Source: an uncultured Clostridia bacterium (lineage in GTDB: Bacteria > Bacillota > Clostridia > Christensenellales > Borkfalkiaceae). Taken from it: 52,983 nucleotides of DNA. Below the pieces are notes generated by a model. That model was given only the letters and a program-made list of their open reading frames with translations, made no database searches and was not told where the DNA came from. Below, piece by piece: positions 8,427 to 17,012 of this stretch. The stretch spans positions 1-52,983 of the forward strand of contig CANRKX010000005.1 in the NCBI GenBank assembly GCA_947631325.1, written 5' to 3'. Within the stretch, counting starts at the first letter, position 1. Every line of letters starts with the position of its first letter. The position numbers were made by a program, and so were the translations under genes.

Positions 8427-9088
8427 CTCTTTAAGGCGGCAACCGTCGCCGCGGGGTTTGAAGAGCGGAAGAATGCGCTACCCGCCACGATGACGTTGGC
8501 GCCCGCCGCTTTTATGGTCTGCACGTTCTGCTCGGTGACGCCGCCGTCAACCTCGATATCCATGTCCGGACGACCCGAAAGTATGGCATATTCCCGCGCC
8601 TTTTTGATTTTTTCGAGCACTTCGGGGATAAATTTCTGACCGCCGTATCCGGGGAAAACGGACATTAAAAGCACCATGTCGCAAAGGGGAAATACGGGAA
8701 AGATTGCCTCGACGGGGACGTCTGGATTGACGACCGCGCCGCACTTTACGCCCATATCCTTTATGAGACGGAGGGTCTCCTCAAGATAGCTGTCGGATAT
8801 CCTTTTGCACGCCTTGTAGTGGACGGTGATTATGTCCGCGCCCGCGTCGGCGAAAAACTTAATCTGCGTCTTGGGGTGCTCAATCATGAGGTGGCAGTCG
8901 AGGGGAAGTTTTGTGAGGGGGCGGATGTTTTTGACCATCTGACCGCCGAAAGTTATGGGCTCGACAAAGCTGCCGTCCATTACGTCGCAGTGAATGAGGT
9001 CTGCGCCGCTGTCCTCGCAAAGTTTTATAGCTTCTCCCATGCGCGAGAAGTCCGCCGAAAGTATCGACGGAGCAATTTTTATGTTCAT
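8423..9088 (-). CDS. rpe: Ribulose-phosphate 3-epimerase
   Basis: Pentose-phosphate enzyme that interconverts ribulose 5-phosphate and xylulose 5-phosphate. With the start MNIKIAPSILSADFSRM it has 221 residues; GGGAGA lies about six bases upstream, while the longer frame to 9208 runs into repeat sequence and lacks support. Motifs: IHCDVMDGSFVEPITFGG near residue 33, DCHLMIEHP near 66, MSVFPGYGGQKFIPEVLEKI near 140 and EVDGGV near 175. In most Firmicutes rsgA precedes rpe; here a repeat-filled spacer does. Confidence 0.96.
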   Translation of the reverse strand: MNIKIAPSILSADFSRMGEAIKLCEDSGADLIHCDVMDGSFVEPITFGGQMVKNIRPLTKLPLDCHLMIEHPKTQIKFFADAGADIITVHYKACKRISDSYLEETLRLIKDMGVKCGAVVNPDVPVEAIFPVFPLCDMVLLMSVFPGYGGQKFIPEVLEKIKKAREYAILSGRPDMDIEVDGGVTEQNVQTIKAAGANVIVAGSAFFRSSNPAATVAALKR

Positions 9089-9137
9089 AAAATCTCCCGA
9101 AAATTTAATTTTGGTGTGAAGTTTATATGTGGGGTGA

Positions 9138-9215
9138 AAATTGTAGAAATGCCAGCCGCATACCCGATGGGATATTTCGACTTCGACGCGTTCCGCGTCT
9201 CCGCTCAATATGACA
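9138..9215 (-). repeat. Dispersed intergenic repeat resembling the GTCATxxTGAGCG...AATCCC family
   Basis: On the minus strand it begins CCTGTCATATTGAGCGGAGA, then repeats GCG/GTCGAAG units and ends near AAATATCCCATCGGG. This resembles the short dispersed elements seen between genes of many bacteria, whose spurious translation reads like CHxERSxxxRNI. The family assignment is from memory. Confidence 0.5.
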
Positions 9216-9235
9216 GGTTGGGAGAAGCCGCTCCC

Positions 9236-9354
9236 CCCTGCTCATCACAAGCCTTGCCCATAGGACGCCGCGGTTCGGAGAAACGAGCGAGACAAAATGC
9301 TCATCATAAGCCCTGCTCATCACAAGACGCGGTTCGGAGAAACGAGCGAGACAA
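9236..9354. repeat. Duplicated intergenic element (two tandem copies)
   Basis: The 16-mer CCCTGCTCATCACAAG occurs exactly at 9236-9251 and 9311-9326. A 27-base block starting CGCGGTTCGGAG and ending GCGAGACAA occurs exactly at 9269-9295 and 9328-9354. A third variant of the first block (GCTCATCATAAG) is at 9299-9310. The order block A, block B, A', A, B implies a duplication with partial decay. Confidence 0.85.
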
Positions 9355-9379
9355 GGCGAACGAGCGACGACCGCAGGGA

Positions 9380-9397
9380 GTGTACAATGAAGTACAC
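9380..9397. repeat. Small inverted repeat GTGTAC-6-GTACAC
   Basis: Perfect 6-bp arms around AATGAA within the rlmN-rpe spacer; probably part of the same dispersed element family. Confidence 0.6.
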
Positions 9398-9466
9398 GAC
9401 CAAGGCGGAGCGATGTTCAACACAGTATCGCGACGTTTATACGAAGCGCGAAAGCGGGAGCCAGCG

Positions 9467-10495
9467 TTAGCGCATATATTTTGCCCTCAACTGCCCGCAA
9501 GCGCCGCCAATCTCCGCCCCCATACTCCTCCTTATAGTGGCGGATATACCCAAACTTTTGAGCCTTTCCTCAAACCTTTCGGCGGAAAGTTTGCCCGTGC
9601 CCTTCAAATCCCTCTCCTTTACGGCGTTCAAGCCGATGAGATTGACATGGCAGGGTCTGCCTTTAAGGAGGGCGGCGAGCTCGTCGGCGTGGCGAAGATC
9701 GCTGTTTTCGCCCTCAATCAAGGTATACTCGAAGATATATCTTCTGCCCGTCTTTTCAAAGTAGTTTGAGCATGCCGCGAGAATTTCGGAAATGCCGTAT
9801 TTATTGGCAATGGGCATAATCCTCTGCCGCTCGGCGTCGGTGGTCTGGTGGAGAGAGACTGTAAGATTTATTGGCAATCCCTCGTCGGCGAGAGAGTACA
9901 TTTGGGGAACGAGACCGCAGGTTGAAAGGGATATATTGCGGGGTGAAATGTTAATTCCGCCCGCCGCGGAGACGTTTTTCAAAAAGGCGACGGTGTTTTC
10001 ATAGTTGTCGAGCGGCTCGCCGCTGCCCATAAGGACGACGTTGGTTATCGCCCGCGACTTTTTGTCGCTCTTCAAAGCGTTTACGACGAGGACCTGACTT
10101 AAAATTTCGCCCGAGGTGAGGTTGCGTATAAGCCCCCCTAACGTGCTTGCGCAGAACTTACAGCCCATTCTGCACCCCACCTGAGTGGAGACGCACTGGG
10201 TGTTGCCGTACGAGTGCTTCATCAGCACTCCCTCAATCATATTGCCGTCCGAAAGCCTGAAAAGATACTTCTCGGTGCCGTCCGCCGCGGTGAAAGTCTT
10301 TTCTATGGCGACGGGCTCGTCCTCGTACGTTTCGAGAAGTCTGTCTTTAAGATCTTTATCTATATTGATATCCGAAATGCGCTTGCCGCGCATTAGACCT
10401 TCATAGAGCTGTTTTGCGCGGAATTGCGGCGCGCCGAAAGAGACGGTTAAACTTTTAAGTTGTTCGAACGACAAGTCCTGCAAAATCTTCTTCAT
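9467..10495 (-). CDS. rlmN: 23S rRNA (adenine-2503-C2)-methyltransferase RlmN
   Basis: Radical SAM methyltransferase acting on A2503 of 23S rRNA (and A37 of some tRNAs). At 342 residues, it carries the 4Fe-4S motif CRMGCKFCAS (CxxxCxxC), followed by LGGLIRNLTSGEIL, MGSGEPLDNYE for SAM binding, and a C-terminal cysteine in GGACGQLRAK that fits the conserved catalytic cysteine of the family. The ATG overlaps the rsmB stop as ATGA, indicating coupling. In relatives it is followed by stp-prkC; here by repeats. Confidence 0.96.
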   Translation of the reverse strand: MKKILQDLSFEQLKSLTVSFGAPQFRAKQLYEGLMRGKRISDINIDKDLKDRLLETYEDEPVAIEKTFTAADGTEKYLFRLSDGNMIEGVLMKHSYGNTQCVSTQVGCRMGCKFCASTLGGLIRNLTSGEILSQVLVVNALKSDKKSRAITNVVLMGSGEPLDNYENTVAFLKNVSAAGGINISPRNISLSTCGLVPQMYSLADEGLPINLTVSLHQTTDAERQRIMPIANKYGISEILAACSNYFEKTGRRYIFEYTLIEGENSDLRHADELAALLKGRPCHVNLIGLNAVKERDLKGTGKLSAERFEERLKSLGISATIRRSMGAEIGGACGQLRAKYMR

Positions 10496-11712
10496 TTTCT
10501 TATCAACCGAGTGAGATAGAAGCCCGCGCCGAGCGATATGTGCGGCAAAAACTGCAATCCGTATTTCGTATTTATATGTTCGAGCGGCGATATGGGCGGG
10601 CAGACTTCGAAATCGCCGTTTTCCGAAAGAAAGCCGTCTATCGTGCCGTCGTTTTCCTCAAATAAAATCGAACAGGTGGAATAATACAGGCTGCCGCCCG
10701 ACTTTACGTAACGCGCGCAGTTGGAGAGAATGGCAAGCTGTATTTCCGTCAGCTCGAAGATATCTTCCTGTTTTCTGAAAAGCATTATGTCGGGATTTTC
10801 GTTGATTACTCCCGTGCCCGAGCAGGGCGCGTCCACCAAGACGGCGTTAAATTTCCCCTCGAAGGAGGGTTCGAACACCGAGGAGTCGCGCACCTCCACC
10901 TTGACGTTTTCGACGCCCATGCGCGAGAGATATGAATTGATGAGCTCAGCCCTGTGGGGATGAAGCTCGCAGGCGGTGATACGGTTGAATTTTTTTGATA
11001 AAAGCGCCGACTTCCCGCCCGGTGCGGCGCAGGCGTCGAGAAGGCTTCCACCGCCCTCGACGGCTTGGCATATGGCGGCAGAGCCGACGGAGCGGAAGGT
11101 GTAATCGCCCTTAAAAAAGCTTTCGTCGCGCACGAAATTGGGGAATATATAGGTATTTTCAAAGGGCGTGTCCTCATGGGGGGATGAGAGATAGCTCTCC
11201 GCGCCCCGCTCGAAGCAGACGCACAAGCCGTGACTTTTTGCAAGCAGAACGTCGCGCGCGGCGTCGCCGTAATATCTTTGCAATCTTTCGACAAGCCAAC
11301 GGGGGGCGGAGCACTCGAAGGCCAGCCGCTCAACGTCGCCTTGGGGGGTCGGGGGCGTTTGATAGGAGCGCAAGAAGGCGTTTACAAAGCCCGCCGCGCC
11401 GCCCTTGCCCAATTTTTTGGCGAGTTCCACCGCGCCGTCGACGACGGCATATTCCTTCAAATCGGTGAATTCGAGCATATATATCGCTATTTTCAGGATT
11501 AGCCTTATTGTCGCCTTGGGGGACTTGCGGCAATTAAAAGAGATTGCCGCGTCGAGAAAGACGTTCTTTTCGAGTACGCCGTAACACACCCGCACGGTGC
11601 GCGCCTTGTTGAGGGGCTCGATGGGCGTTTCGGCGAGCGAACGCTTCAAATATTTTCCGTCGCGGAATACGGGATGAAGGACGAAATAGGGATCGGCGAG
11701 GGGATTAGTCAA
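10492..11712 (-). CDS. rsmB: 16S rRNA (cytosine-967-C5)-methyltransferase RsmB/Sun
   Basis: SAM-dependent m5C methyltransferase for 16S rRNA. The N-terminal NusB-like helical domain (residues 1-130, e.g. VCYGVLEKNVFLDAAIS) precedes the Rossmann domain with DACAAPGGKSALLSK near 235, the catalytic DAPCSGTGVI near 305 and the second cysteine in YSTCSILFEEND near 360. The 406 residues are normal allowing for a slightly short N-terminus. The start appears to be a TTG overlapping the fmt stop by eight bases, with a weak ribosome site; coupling to fmt is likely. Confidence 0.93.
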   Translation of the reverse strand: MTNPLADPYFVLHPVFRDGKYLKRSLAETPIEPLNKARTVRVCYGVLEKNVFLDAAISFNCRKSPKATIRLILKIAIYMLEFTDLKEYAVVDGAVELAKKLGKGGAAGFVNAFLRSYQTPPTPQGDVERLAFECSAPRWLVERLQRYYGDAARDVLLAKSHGLCVCFERGAESYLSSPHEDTPFENTYIFPNFVRDESFFKGDYTFRSVGSAAICQAVEGGGSLLDACAAPGGKSALLSKKFNRITACELHPHRAELINSYLSRMGVENVKVEVRDSSVFEPSFEGKFNAVLVDAPCSGTGVINENPDIMLFRKQEDIFELTEIQLAILSNCARYVKSGGSLYYSTCSILFEENDGTIDGFLSENGDFEVCPPISPLEHINTKYGLQFLPHISLGAGFYLTRLIRK

Positions 11713-12619
11713 GAACGTCGCCCGCCTTTATCTTTCTGCCGTTCACAAAGTCACAATAGGTCATCGCCTTTCCGCCCGCAAGCTGCAACAATTCGAGATG
11801 CAGCGCGCCCGAGCCGCAGGCGACGATAACTCCCCCCTTATCCGCGCGGATAACTTCGCCCGCGCGCCCGCTGTCGGCACAATATGAGGCGTTGAGAACG
11901 TTCAAAATTGCCCCGTTCAAGGTGCAATATGCCGCGGGGCTTGGGCTGAACGCCTTAATCTTCTTTAAAATTTCTTCGGCGGGGCGGCTCCAATCTATCT
12001 TGCAGTCCTCTTTTTTTATCTTCTTGCAGAAGGTCGCCGCGGCTTGGTCCTGCATCAAGAGCTGTATTCTGCCGCTCTCTATTATTTTGATTGCTTCAAG
12101 CGCGGCCTCCGCCGACAAAAAAGAGAGCTTTTCGGACAGTTCGCCGCAGGTCATATCGCCGATTTCGCACCTTTTGACGAGGAGGATATCCCCCGAATCG
12201 AGGGACTCCTCGGTCTTCATTACCGTTACCCCCGTGTGCGATTCGCCCGCAAGTATAGCCGATTGAATGGGCGACGCGCCGCGGAATTTGGGGAGAATGG
12301 AAGCGTGAAGATTCCATACCCCCTTTGGATATGCCGACAAAATTTCGCGCGTTAGAATCTGACCGTAGGCGCAGGTTATCATTATATCCCCGCCGATGGC
12401 TTTTACCTCGTCGGCGTGCTCCCCTATCCTTTCAAAGTCGCACACTTTTAGCCCCTTTGACAGCGCAAATTGCTTTACGGGCGTGGGGGTCAAAATTTTC
12501 TTTCTGCCGAAAGGTCTGTCGGGCTGGGTGACGACGGCGGCTATCTCATATCCGCCGTCATAAAGAGCCTTCAACGAGGGCAGGGAATAGGCGGGCGAAC
12601 CCGCAAACACTATCTTCAT
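11705..12619 (-). CDS. fmt: Methionyl-tRNA formyltransferase
   Basis: Formylates initiator Met-tRNA using 10-formyltetrahydrofolate. The 304 residues show MKIVFAGSPAYSLPSLKALY at the N-terminus, ITCAYGQIL near 99, the formyltransferase active-site region NLHASILPKFRGASPIQSAI near 122, and a C-terminal OB-fold domain. It begins one base after the def stop, forming the common def-fmt pair of the translation-initiation pathway. Confidence 0.97.
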   Translation of the reverse strand: MKIVFAGSPAYSLPSLKALYDGGYEIAAVVTQPDRPFGRKKILTPTPVKQFALSKGLKVCDFERIGEHADEVKAIGGDIMITCAYGQILTREILSAYPKGVWNLHASILPKFRGASPIQSAILAGESHTGVTVMKTEESLDSGDILLVKRCEIGDMTCGELSEKLSFLSAEAALEAIKIIESGRIQLLMQDQAAATFCKKIKKEDCKIDWSRPAEEILKKIKAFSPSPAAYCTLNGAILNVLNASYCADSGRAGEVIRADKGGVIVACGSGALHLELLQLAGGKAMTYCDFVNGRKIKAGDVLD

Positions 12620-12620
12620 A

Positions 12621-13085
12621 TTACTCCTCGGGCGGAAGGTCGTACACCTCTTCCGCGACGTCGATATAGAGCTTGCCGTCGAGGTGGTCGAGTTCGTGGC
12701 ATACGGCGCGGGCGAAGAAGCCCTCCGCCGTCAGCTTGTGCTTTTTGCCGTGTCTGTCGCGATACTCCGCCTTGACCTTCTGCGGGCGGACGACGGTGCC
12801 CTGTTTGCCCTTCACCGAAAGGCACCCCTCGGGTCCGCGCTGTTCGCCCTTACAGGAGATTATGACGGGGTTTATAAGCTCGAAAAATCCCTCTTCCACG
12901 TCTATGACGACGGCGCGCACGGGCACCCCTATCTGGGGAGCGGCAAGACCTGCGCCGCTCTCCGCCCTGACCGTCGACTTCATGTCGTCGAGGAGAGCCC
13001 AAAGTTCTTTGTTGAAATTTTTGACGGGTTCGCAAACCTGCCTTAAAACGGGGTCGCCCGTCTGCACTACAAATCTTACTGCCAT
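12621..13085 (-). CDS. def: Peptide deformylase
   Basis: Metal-dependent removal of the N-formyl group from nascent proteins. All three signature motifs are present in the 154 residues: GAGLAAPQIGV near 44, EGCLSVKG near 90 with the metal-binding cysteine, and HELDHLDGKLY near 132 with the two histidines and catalytic glutamate. It lies between priA and fmt in the typical order. Confidence 0.97.
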   Translation of the reverse strand: MAVRFVVQTGDPVLRQVCEPVKNFNKELWALLDDMKSTVRAESGAGLAAPQIGVPVRAVVIDVEEGFFELINPVIISCKGEQRGPEGCLSVKGKQGTVVRPQKVKAEYRDRHGKKHKLTAEGFFARAVCHELDHLDGKLYIDVAEEVYDLPPEE

Positions 13086-13094
13086 ACGTACTCC

Positions 13095-15263
13095 TTAAGA
13101 AAGATTGGCGGGATTTTCCTCGACGTAGACGAGGGAGTCCTGCGAGGTGTTCTCAACCGCGATATCGTAAATTCGGGGCAAGAGCTTGTGGCTCTTCAAC
13201 CTCATCAGCGCCTGATAGCGATATCTGCCCTGTATTCTCTTTATGGGCGAGTGCATCCTGTTCAAGAAGATGAACTCATCGGGATTTTCAGCCTGTAACT
13301 TCAATATTTCGCCGTACACCGAGCGCAAACTTTCGAGAGCGGCTCCGTCCTTTTCGGAGGTCACCATGACCCTGCATATCAGAGAAAAGGGCGGAAATAG
13401 GGTGGCTTTGCGTATGTCTGCCTCGTTCTCGAAAAAGGCATTGTAGTCATAGCGGGTGGCATAGCGGAGGATATAGTTTTCGGGGCAGTAGGTCTGCAAT
13501 ACCACCTTTCCCTTGCTATCCGCCCTGCCGCTTCTGCCCGCAACCTGAGTTATGAGCTGGAAGGTGCGCTCGCCGCTCCTGTAATCGGCAAAATGCAAGC
13601 TCATGTCGGCGTCGAGTATGCCGACGAGGGTTACGGAGGGGAAGTCGTGCCCCTTTGCTATCATCTGCGTGCCGACGAGGATATCCGCCCTTTTATCGGC
13701 AAACTGCTTCAGTATCTTATAGTGTCCGTCTTTGCCCGACACCGTGTCGTTGTCCATCCTTAAAATGCGGGCTTGGGGGAAGAGCGACTTCAAGTCGGCG
13801 ACTACCCGCTGCGTGCCCGTGCCCGAATATCTTATATGTCTTCCCCCGCACTCGGGGCAGGCGGTGAGCATCCTGTACTTTGCGCCGCAGTAGTGGCATT
13901 TCAGACAGTCGTCCTCGCTGTGATAGGTCAAAGAGACGTCGCAGTTCTCGCACTTGGCGACATACCCGCAGTCGCGGCAGATGACGGTCTGGGAATATCC
14001 CCTTCTGTTCAAGAATATTATCGCCTGATTGCCGCAACTCAAAGTATCCTCGAGCTCGTCCTTCAACGCCTTGGAAAAGGCGCCGTCGTTGCCCCTCTTC
14101 GCTTCCTCGCGCATGTCGGCGATTATTATTTCGGGCAGGGGTTTTTTGTTTATTCTGTCGGGCAGGGTGACGAGGTTGTATTCCCCCTCTTTGGCTTTGA
14201 GATAGCTCTCCACCGAGGGCGTCGCACTGCCCAAAATTAATTTGCAATCGTTGTATTCGGCGCGCATCTTGGCTATATCCACCGTCGAATATCGGGGAGC
14301 GGATTCTGATATATATGAGGAGTCGTGCTCCTCGTCGATGACAATAAGCCCCAAATTTTCGAGGGGGGCGAATATGGCGCTCCTCGCGCCGACGGCTATC
14401 TTCGCCTCACCCGAGCGCAGTCTCCACCACTCGTCAAACCTCTCACCCGCGGACAGCCCCGAGTGGAGAATGGCTGCCTCGCCCTTAAAGCGCGCGCGGA
14501 GTTTGGAGAGCATCTGCGGCGTCAACGAGATTTCGGGAACGAGGAATATCGCCGTCTTTCCTCGCGATATGGCGTCTGCAATGAGATTTAAATATATCTC
14601 CGTCTTGCCGCTCCCCGTGACGCCGTGAATCAAGTGCACCCGCTTGGGGCTTCTTTCTATATTTTCAATCGCCGCTCTCTGCGCGGGGGTGGGAACGATG
14701 GGCTTCGGGTCTCCCTCGACCGAGGGGAAAGGGCTTCGTTCAATCCTTCTCGACTCAACCTCTATTGCGCCCTTTTGGGCAAGCGAATTGACAGCCGCCC
14801 GTCCGAACTTTTCGGCAAAGGAAGTAAATTCTTCCTCTCCCCTATCCCTTATATATGCGAGGGCTTCCGCCTGCTTTTTGGCGGAGGACGAAAGGGGGAT
14901 ATCGCCCCTGAATACGGCATATCTTTTAAACGCCTCGCGCACGCGGCCTAAGCGCATTTCGGAGGGGAGAAAGAGACGGAGAGCCGCCGCCTTGGGCGAC
15001 CTGTATCTCCTTGAAATGGTCTCCATGAGCGCAAGGCACTCGGGGACGAGGGCGGGCTGTTCGGCGAACACCTCGCGCACGGGCTTTACCTTTTCGGGCG
15101 ATAGGGTGCAGCCGTCCGTCACCTTTATAACAAACCCGTCGACAAATCTTGAGCCGAAGGGCACCTTAACGCGGCTGCCCGCGACGACCTCTTCGCCGCA
15201 GGAGTACTCGAATATTCTGTCCACCTGACTGTGGGCTATGTCAACAATCACCTGTGCGTACAT
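13095..15263 (-). CDS. priA: Primosomal replication restart helicase PriA
   Basis: DNA helicase that reloads the replisome at collapsed forks. The 722 residues comprise an N-terminal 3'-DNA binding domain (MYAQVIVDIAHSQVDRIFEY), Walker A GVTGSGKTEIYL near 213, DEEHDSSY near 305, a split zinc module with CRDCGYVAKCENCDVSLTY plus CHYCGAKYRMLTACPECGG near 430-470, and the C-terminal helicase lobe with VAGRSGRAD. coaBC, which often precedes priA in Firmicutes, is absent; a hairpin lies there instead. Confidence 0.96.
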   Translation of the reverse strand: MYAQVIVDIAHSQVDRIFEYSCGEEVVAGSRVKVPFGSRFVDGFVIKVTDGCTLSPEKVKPVREVFAEQPALVPECLALMETISRRYRSPKAAALRLFLPSEMRLGRVREAFKRYAVFRGDIPLSSSAKKQAEALAYIRDRGEEEFTSFAEKFGRAAVNSLAQKGAIEVESRRIERSPFPSVEGDPKPIVPTPAQRAAIENIERSPKRVHLIHGVTGSGKTEIYLNLIADAISRGKTAIFLVPEISLTPQMLSKLRARFKGEAAILHSGLSAGERFDEWWRLRSGEAKIAVGARSAIFAPLENLGLIVIDEEHDSSYISESAPRYSTVDIAKMRAEYNDCKLILGSATPSVESYLKAKEGEYNLVTLPDRINKKPLPEIIIADMREEAKRGNDGAFSKALKDELEDTLSCGNQAIIFLNRRGYSQTVICRDCGYVAKCENCDVSLTYHSEDDCLKCHYCGAKYRMLTACPECGGRHIRYSGTGTQRVVADLKSLFPQARILRMDNDTVSGKDGHYKILKQFADKRADILVGTQMIAKGHDFPSVTLVGILDADMSLHFADYRSGERTFQLITQVAGRSGRADSKGKVVLQTYCPENYILRYATRYDYNAFFENEADIRKATLFPPFSLICRVMVTSEKDGAALESLRSVYGEILKLQAENPDEFIFLNRMHSPIKRIQGRYRYQALMRLKSHKLLPRIYDIAVENTSQDSLVYVEENPANLS

Positions 15264-15288
15264 CTTCCGCCTTGTCGCCGTGAAAATT

Positions 15289-15310
15289 AAAGCCGCTTTC
15301 GGGCGGCTTT
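15289..15310 (-). terminator. Possible intra-operon attenuator between rpoZ and priA
   Basis: Inverted repeat AAAGCCGC / GCGGCTTT with a 6-base loop, followed on the minus strand by AATTTT. It could partially terminate readthrough from rpoZ into priA. Confidence 0.5.
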
Positions 15311-15317
15311 AAAAATG

Positions 15318-15536
15318 TCAGTCTTTTACGCAGATTATCTTGCCGTCGGCAATTTCCTGACTTGCTATCGCGAGCTCCTTTATAACTTCGGTGCTCGACG
15401 TCGAAGTGCCCTGCGTCGCCTCGATTATCTGGCGGGCGCGCTTTGCCGCAACCACGCACAGCGCATAGCGCGAGACGGGATGCCCGTCCGTGCCCAACTT
15501 ATCTATCAGAATGTCTACAGAAGGTTGATTTATCAT
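15318..15536 (-). CDS. rpoZ: RNA polymerase omega subunit
   Basis: Small RNA polymerase assembly subunit, 72 residues. It shows the family pattern MINQPSVDILIDKLG, then SRYALCVVAAKRARQIIEAT and IAIGKI-like IASQEIADGKI at the C-terminus. It starts five bases after the gmk stop, in the usual gmk-rpoZ order. Confidence 0.93.
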   Translation of the reverse strand: MINQPSVDILIDKLGTDGHPVSRYALCVVAAKRARQIIEATQGTSTSSTEVIKELAIASQEIADGKIICVKD

Positions 15537-15541
15537 ACAAT

Positions 15542-16096
15542 TTAATCTCCTTTCTCCTTTTTAATTATTTGCTTAACTTCATCGACTGCCCTCTGAAGGT
15601 CGTCGTTTACGACAACATAGTCGTACATTTCCTTCTTTGACAGCTCGTATCTCATGCGCTTTACGCGCTCCTCGGCGTTGCCGTTCTTTTCAAGCCCCCT
15701 CTTTTCAAGTCTCCTTTTCAATTCCTCTTCGCTCGGGGGGACGATCATTATAAGCAGGGCTTCGGGGTGCGCCCTCTTTACCTGCAGCGCGCCGTCAACC
15801 TCTATCTCCAATATGACGTCGCCCTCCTTAAGCTTTGACTCGACGAAGGCCTTGGGGGTGCCATAGTAGTTTTCGAAGTGGTTGGAATATTCCAACAATC
15901 CCCCCTCTTTAATGAGCTTTTCGAACCTCTCCTTTGTGAGGAAGAAGTAGTGAACGCCCTCCCTTTCGCCGTCGCGAGGGGTGCGGGTCGTGCAGGAGAC
16001 GCTCAAAAAATACTTTCCGCTCTTTAAAAGCTCGCCCACTATCGTGCCCTTGCCCACGCCCGAGGGACCCGAGAGAACAATAAGTAAATTACGCAT
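15542..16096 (-). CDS. gmk: Guanylate kinase
   Basis: GMP plus ATP to GDP plus ADP. P-loop SGPSGVGKGTIVGELL at residues 9-24, GMP-binding SCTTRTPRDGEREGVHYFFL near 34, and EIEVDGALQVK near 98. The 184-residue form starts at the ATG at 16096, which has GGAG six bases upstream; a GTG two codons earlier overlaps the yicC stop and is an alternative. yicC-gmk-rpoZ is a standard Firmicutes block; remA, often between yicC and gmk, is missing. Confidence 0.96.
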   Translation of the reverse strand: MRNLLIVLSGPSGVGKGTIVGELLKSGKYFLSVSCTTRTPRDGEREGVHYFFLTKERFEKLIKEGGLLEYSNHFENYYGTPKAFVESKLKEGDVILEIEVDGALQVKRAHPEALLIMIVPPSEEELKRRLEKRGLEKNGNAEERVKRMRYELSKKEMYDYVVVNDDLQRAVDEVKQIIKKEKGD

Positions 16097-16098
16097 AA

Positions 16099-16974
16099 TC
16101 ACTCCACGTTCTGCACCTGTTCGCGCACCTTTTCAATCTCGTTTTTGAGGGCGAGACCCAACCTCGTCACCTCTATGTCGTTGGACTTGGAGCAGATTGT
16201 GTTGGCTTCCCTGTTGAATTCCTGAACCAGGAAGTCGAGCTTTCTGCCCACGACCTCTTCCTTACAAATCTTTCTGAACTGCGAGATGTGGGATTTTAAG
16301 CGGGTCAACTCCTCGTCTATATTGCACTTGTCCGAAAAGAGGGCGGCTTCGGTCAATATTCTGCCCTCGTCTATCTCCACTCCCTCGAGAATTTTCTTCA
16401 TTCTCTCGGTGAGTTTTGCCCTGTAATTTTCGGCGACGACGGGAGCGCGGAGCTCTATTTGGGAGGTGATATCCTCTATCGTCTGCATGCGGGAGAGCAT
16501 GTCGGCTTCGAGCTTTTCGCCCTCGGTTTTTCGCATTGAGTTGAGCCCCAAAAGCGCGCCGTCAAGAGCTGAATACAGGGCGTCTTTGAGATTGCCGTCG
16601 AGCTCGTCCTCGTCGTCGCTTTTGACGACGTCGGGGAAGCGCAGAATGTTGAATACTGTGACGTCGTTTTGAAGGTCGGGAAAGAGGGCGGCGATTTTGT
16701 CGGCGGCTTCTTTATACGCCCTCGCAACGCCCTCGTCGAGGTTCAAATTTCTCTCCCTGTCGCGAAGGTCGCGGAAGGAGATAAATATATCGGCATGACC
16801 GCGGGTCAACCTTTCGCGCACGGCAGAGCGTATTCCCTCTTCCTCGCCCGAAAAGATGCGCGGGGCTTTGACGTTGACGTCGAGATAGCGGTTGTTGACC
16901 GTCTTTATTTCCACCGTAACGGTGACCCCGCCGTCGGTGCGGCTGTATCTTCCGAACCCCGTCATGCTGAACAT
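16099..16974 (-). CDS. yicC: YicC family endoribonuclease
   Basis: YicC/YloC proteins are reported as endoribonucleases affecting small RNA turnover. The 291-residue protein begins MFSMTGFGRYSRTDG, has VEIKTVNNRYLDVNVKAPRI in the N-terminal domain and ends with the DUF1732 region KLDFLVQEFNREANTICSKS. GAGG lies eight bases upstream of the chosen ATG; a TTG two codons earlier is less likely. First gene of the long minus-strand operon toward rlmN, with its own promoter at 17013-17041. Confidence 0.94.
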   Translation of the reverse strand: MFSMTGFGRYSRTDGGVTVTVEIKTVNNRYLDVNVKAPRIFSGEEEGIRSAVRERLTRGHADIFISFRDLRDRERNLNLDEGVARAYKEAADKIAALFPDLQNDVTVFNILRFPDVVKSDDEDELDGNLKDALYSALDGALLGLNSMRKTEGEKLEADMLSRMQTIEDITSQIELRAPVVAENYRAKLTERMKKILEGVEIDEGRILTEAALFSDKCNIDEELTRLKSHISQFRKICKEEVVGRKLDFLVQEFNREANTICSKSNDIEVTRLGLALKNEIEKVREQVQNVE

Positions 16975-17012
16975 CGGCAATACCTCAAAAAAATATACTT
17001 CAAGTACTTGAC

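Larger units (their letters stand above)
9089..9466. other. 378-base gene-free spacer between rlmN and rpe, filled with repeats
   Basis: No credible gene is seen in either strand. It holds a degenerate copy of a widespread dispersed repeat (9138-9215), a duplicated element (9236-9354) and a small hairpin (9380-9397). The place normally carries stp (PP2C phosphatase), prkC (Ser/Thr kinase) and rsgA (ribosome GTPase) in Firmicutes. Confidence 0.75.

Noticed and set aside
9236-9354. CRISPR array
   Set aside because: Only two copies of each block with unequal, unrelated spacing and no cas genes anywhere in the window.
8819-9769. Long plus-strand frame of 316 codons
   Set aside because: It is antisense to rpe and rlmN and crosses the repeat spacer; no ribosome site or known motif.
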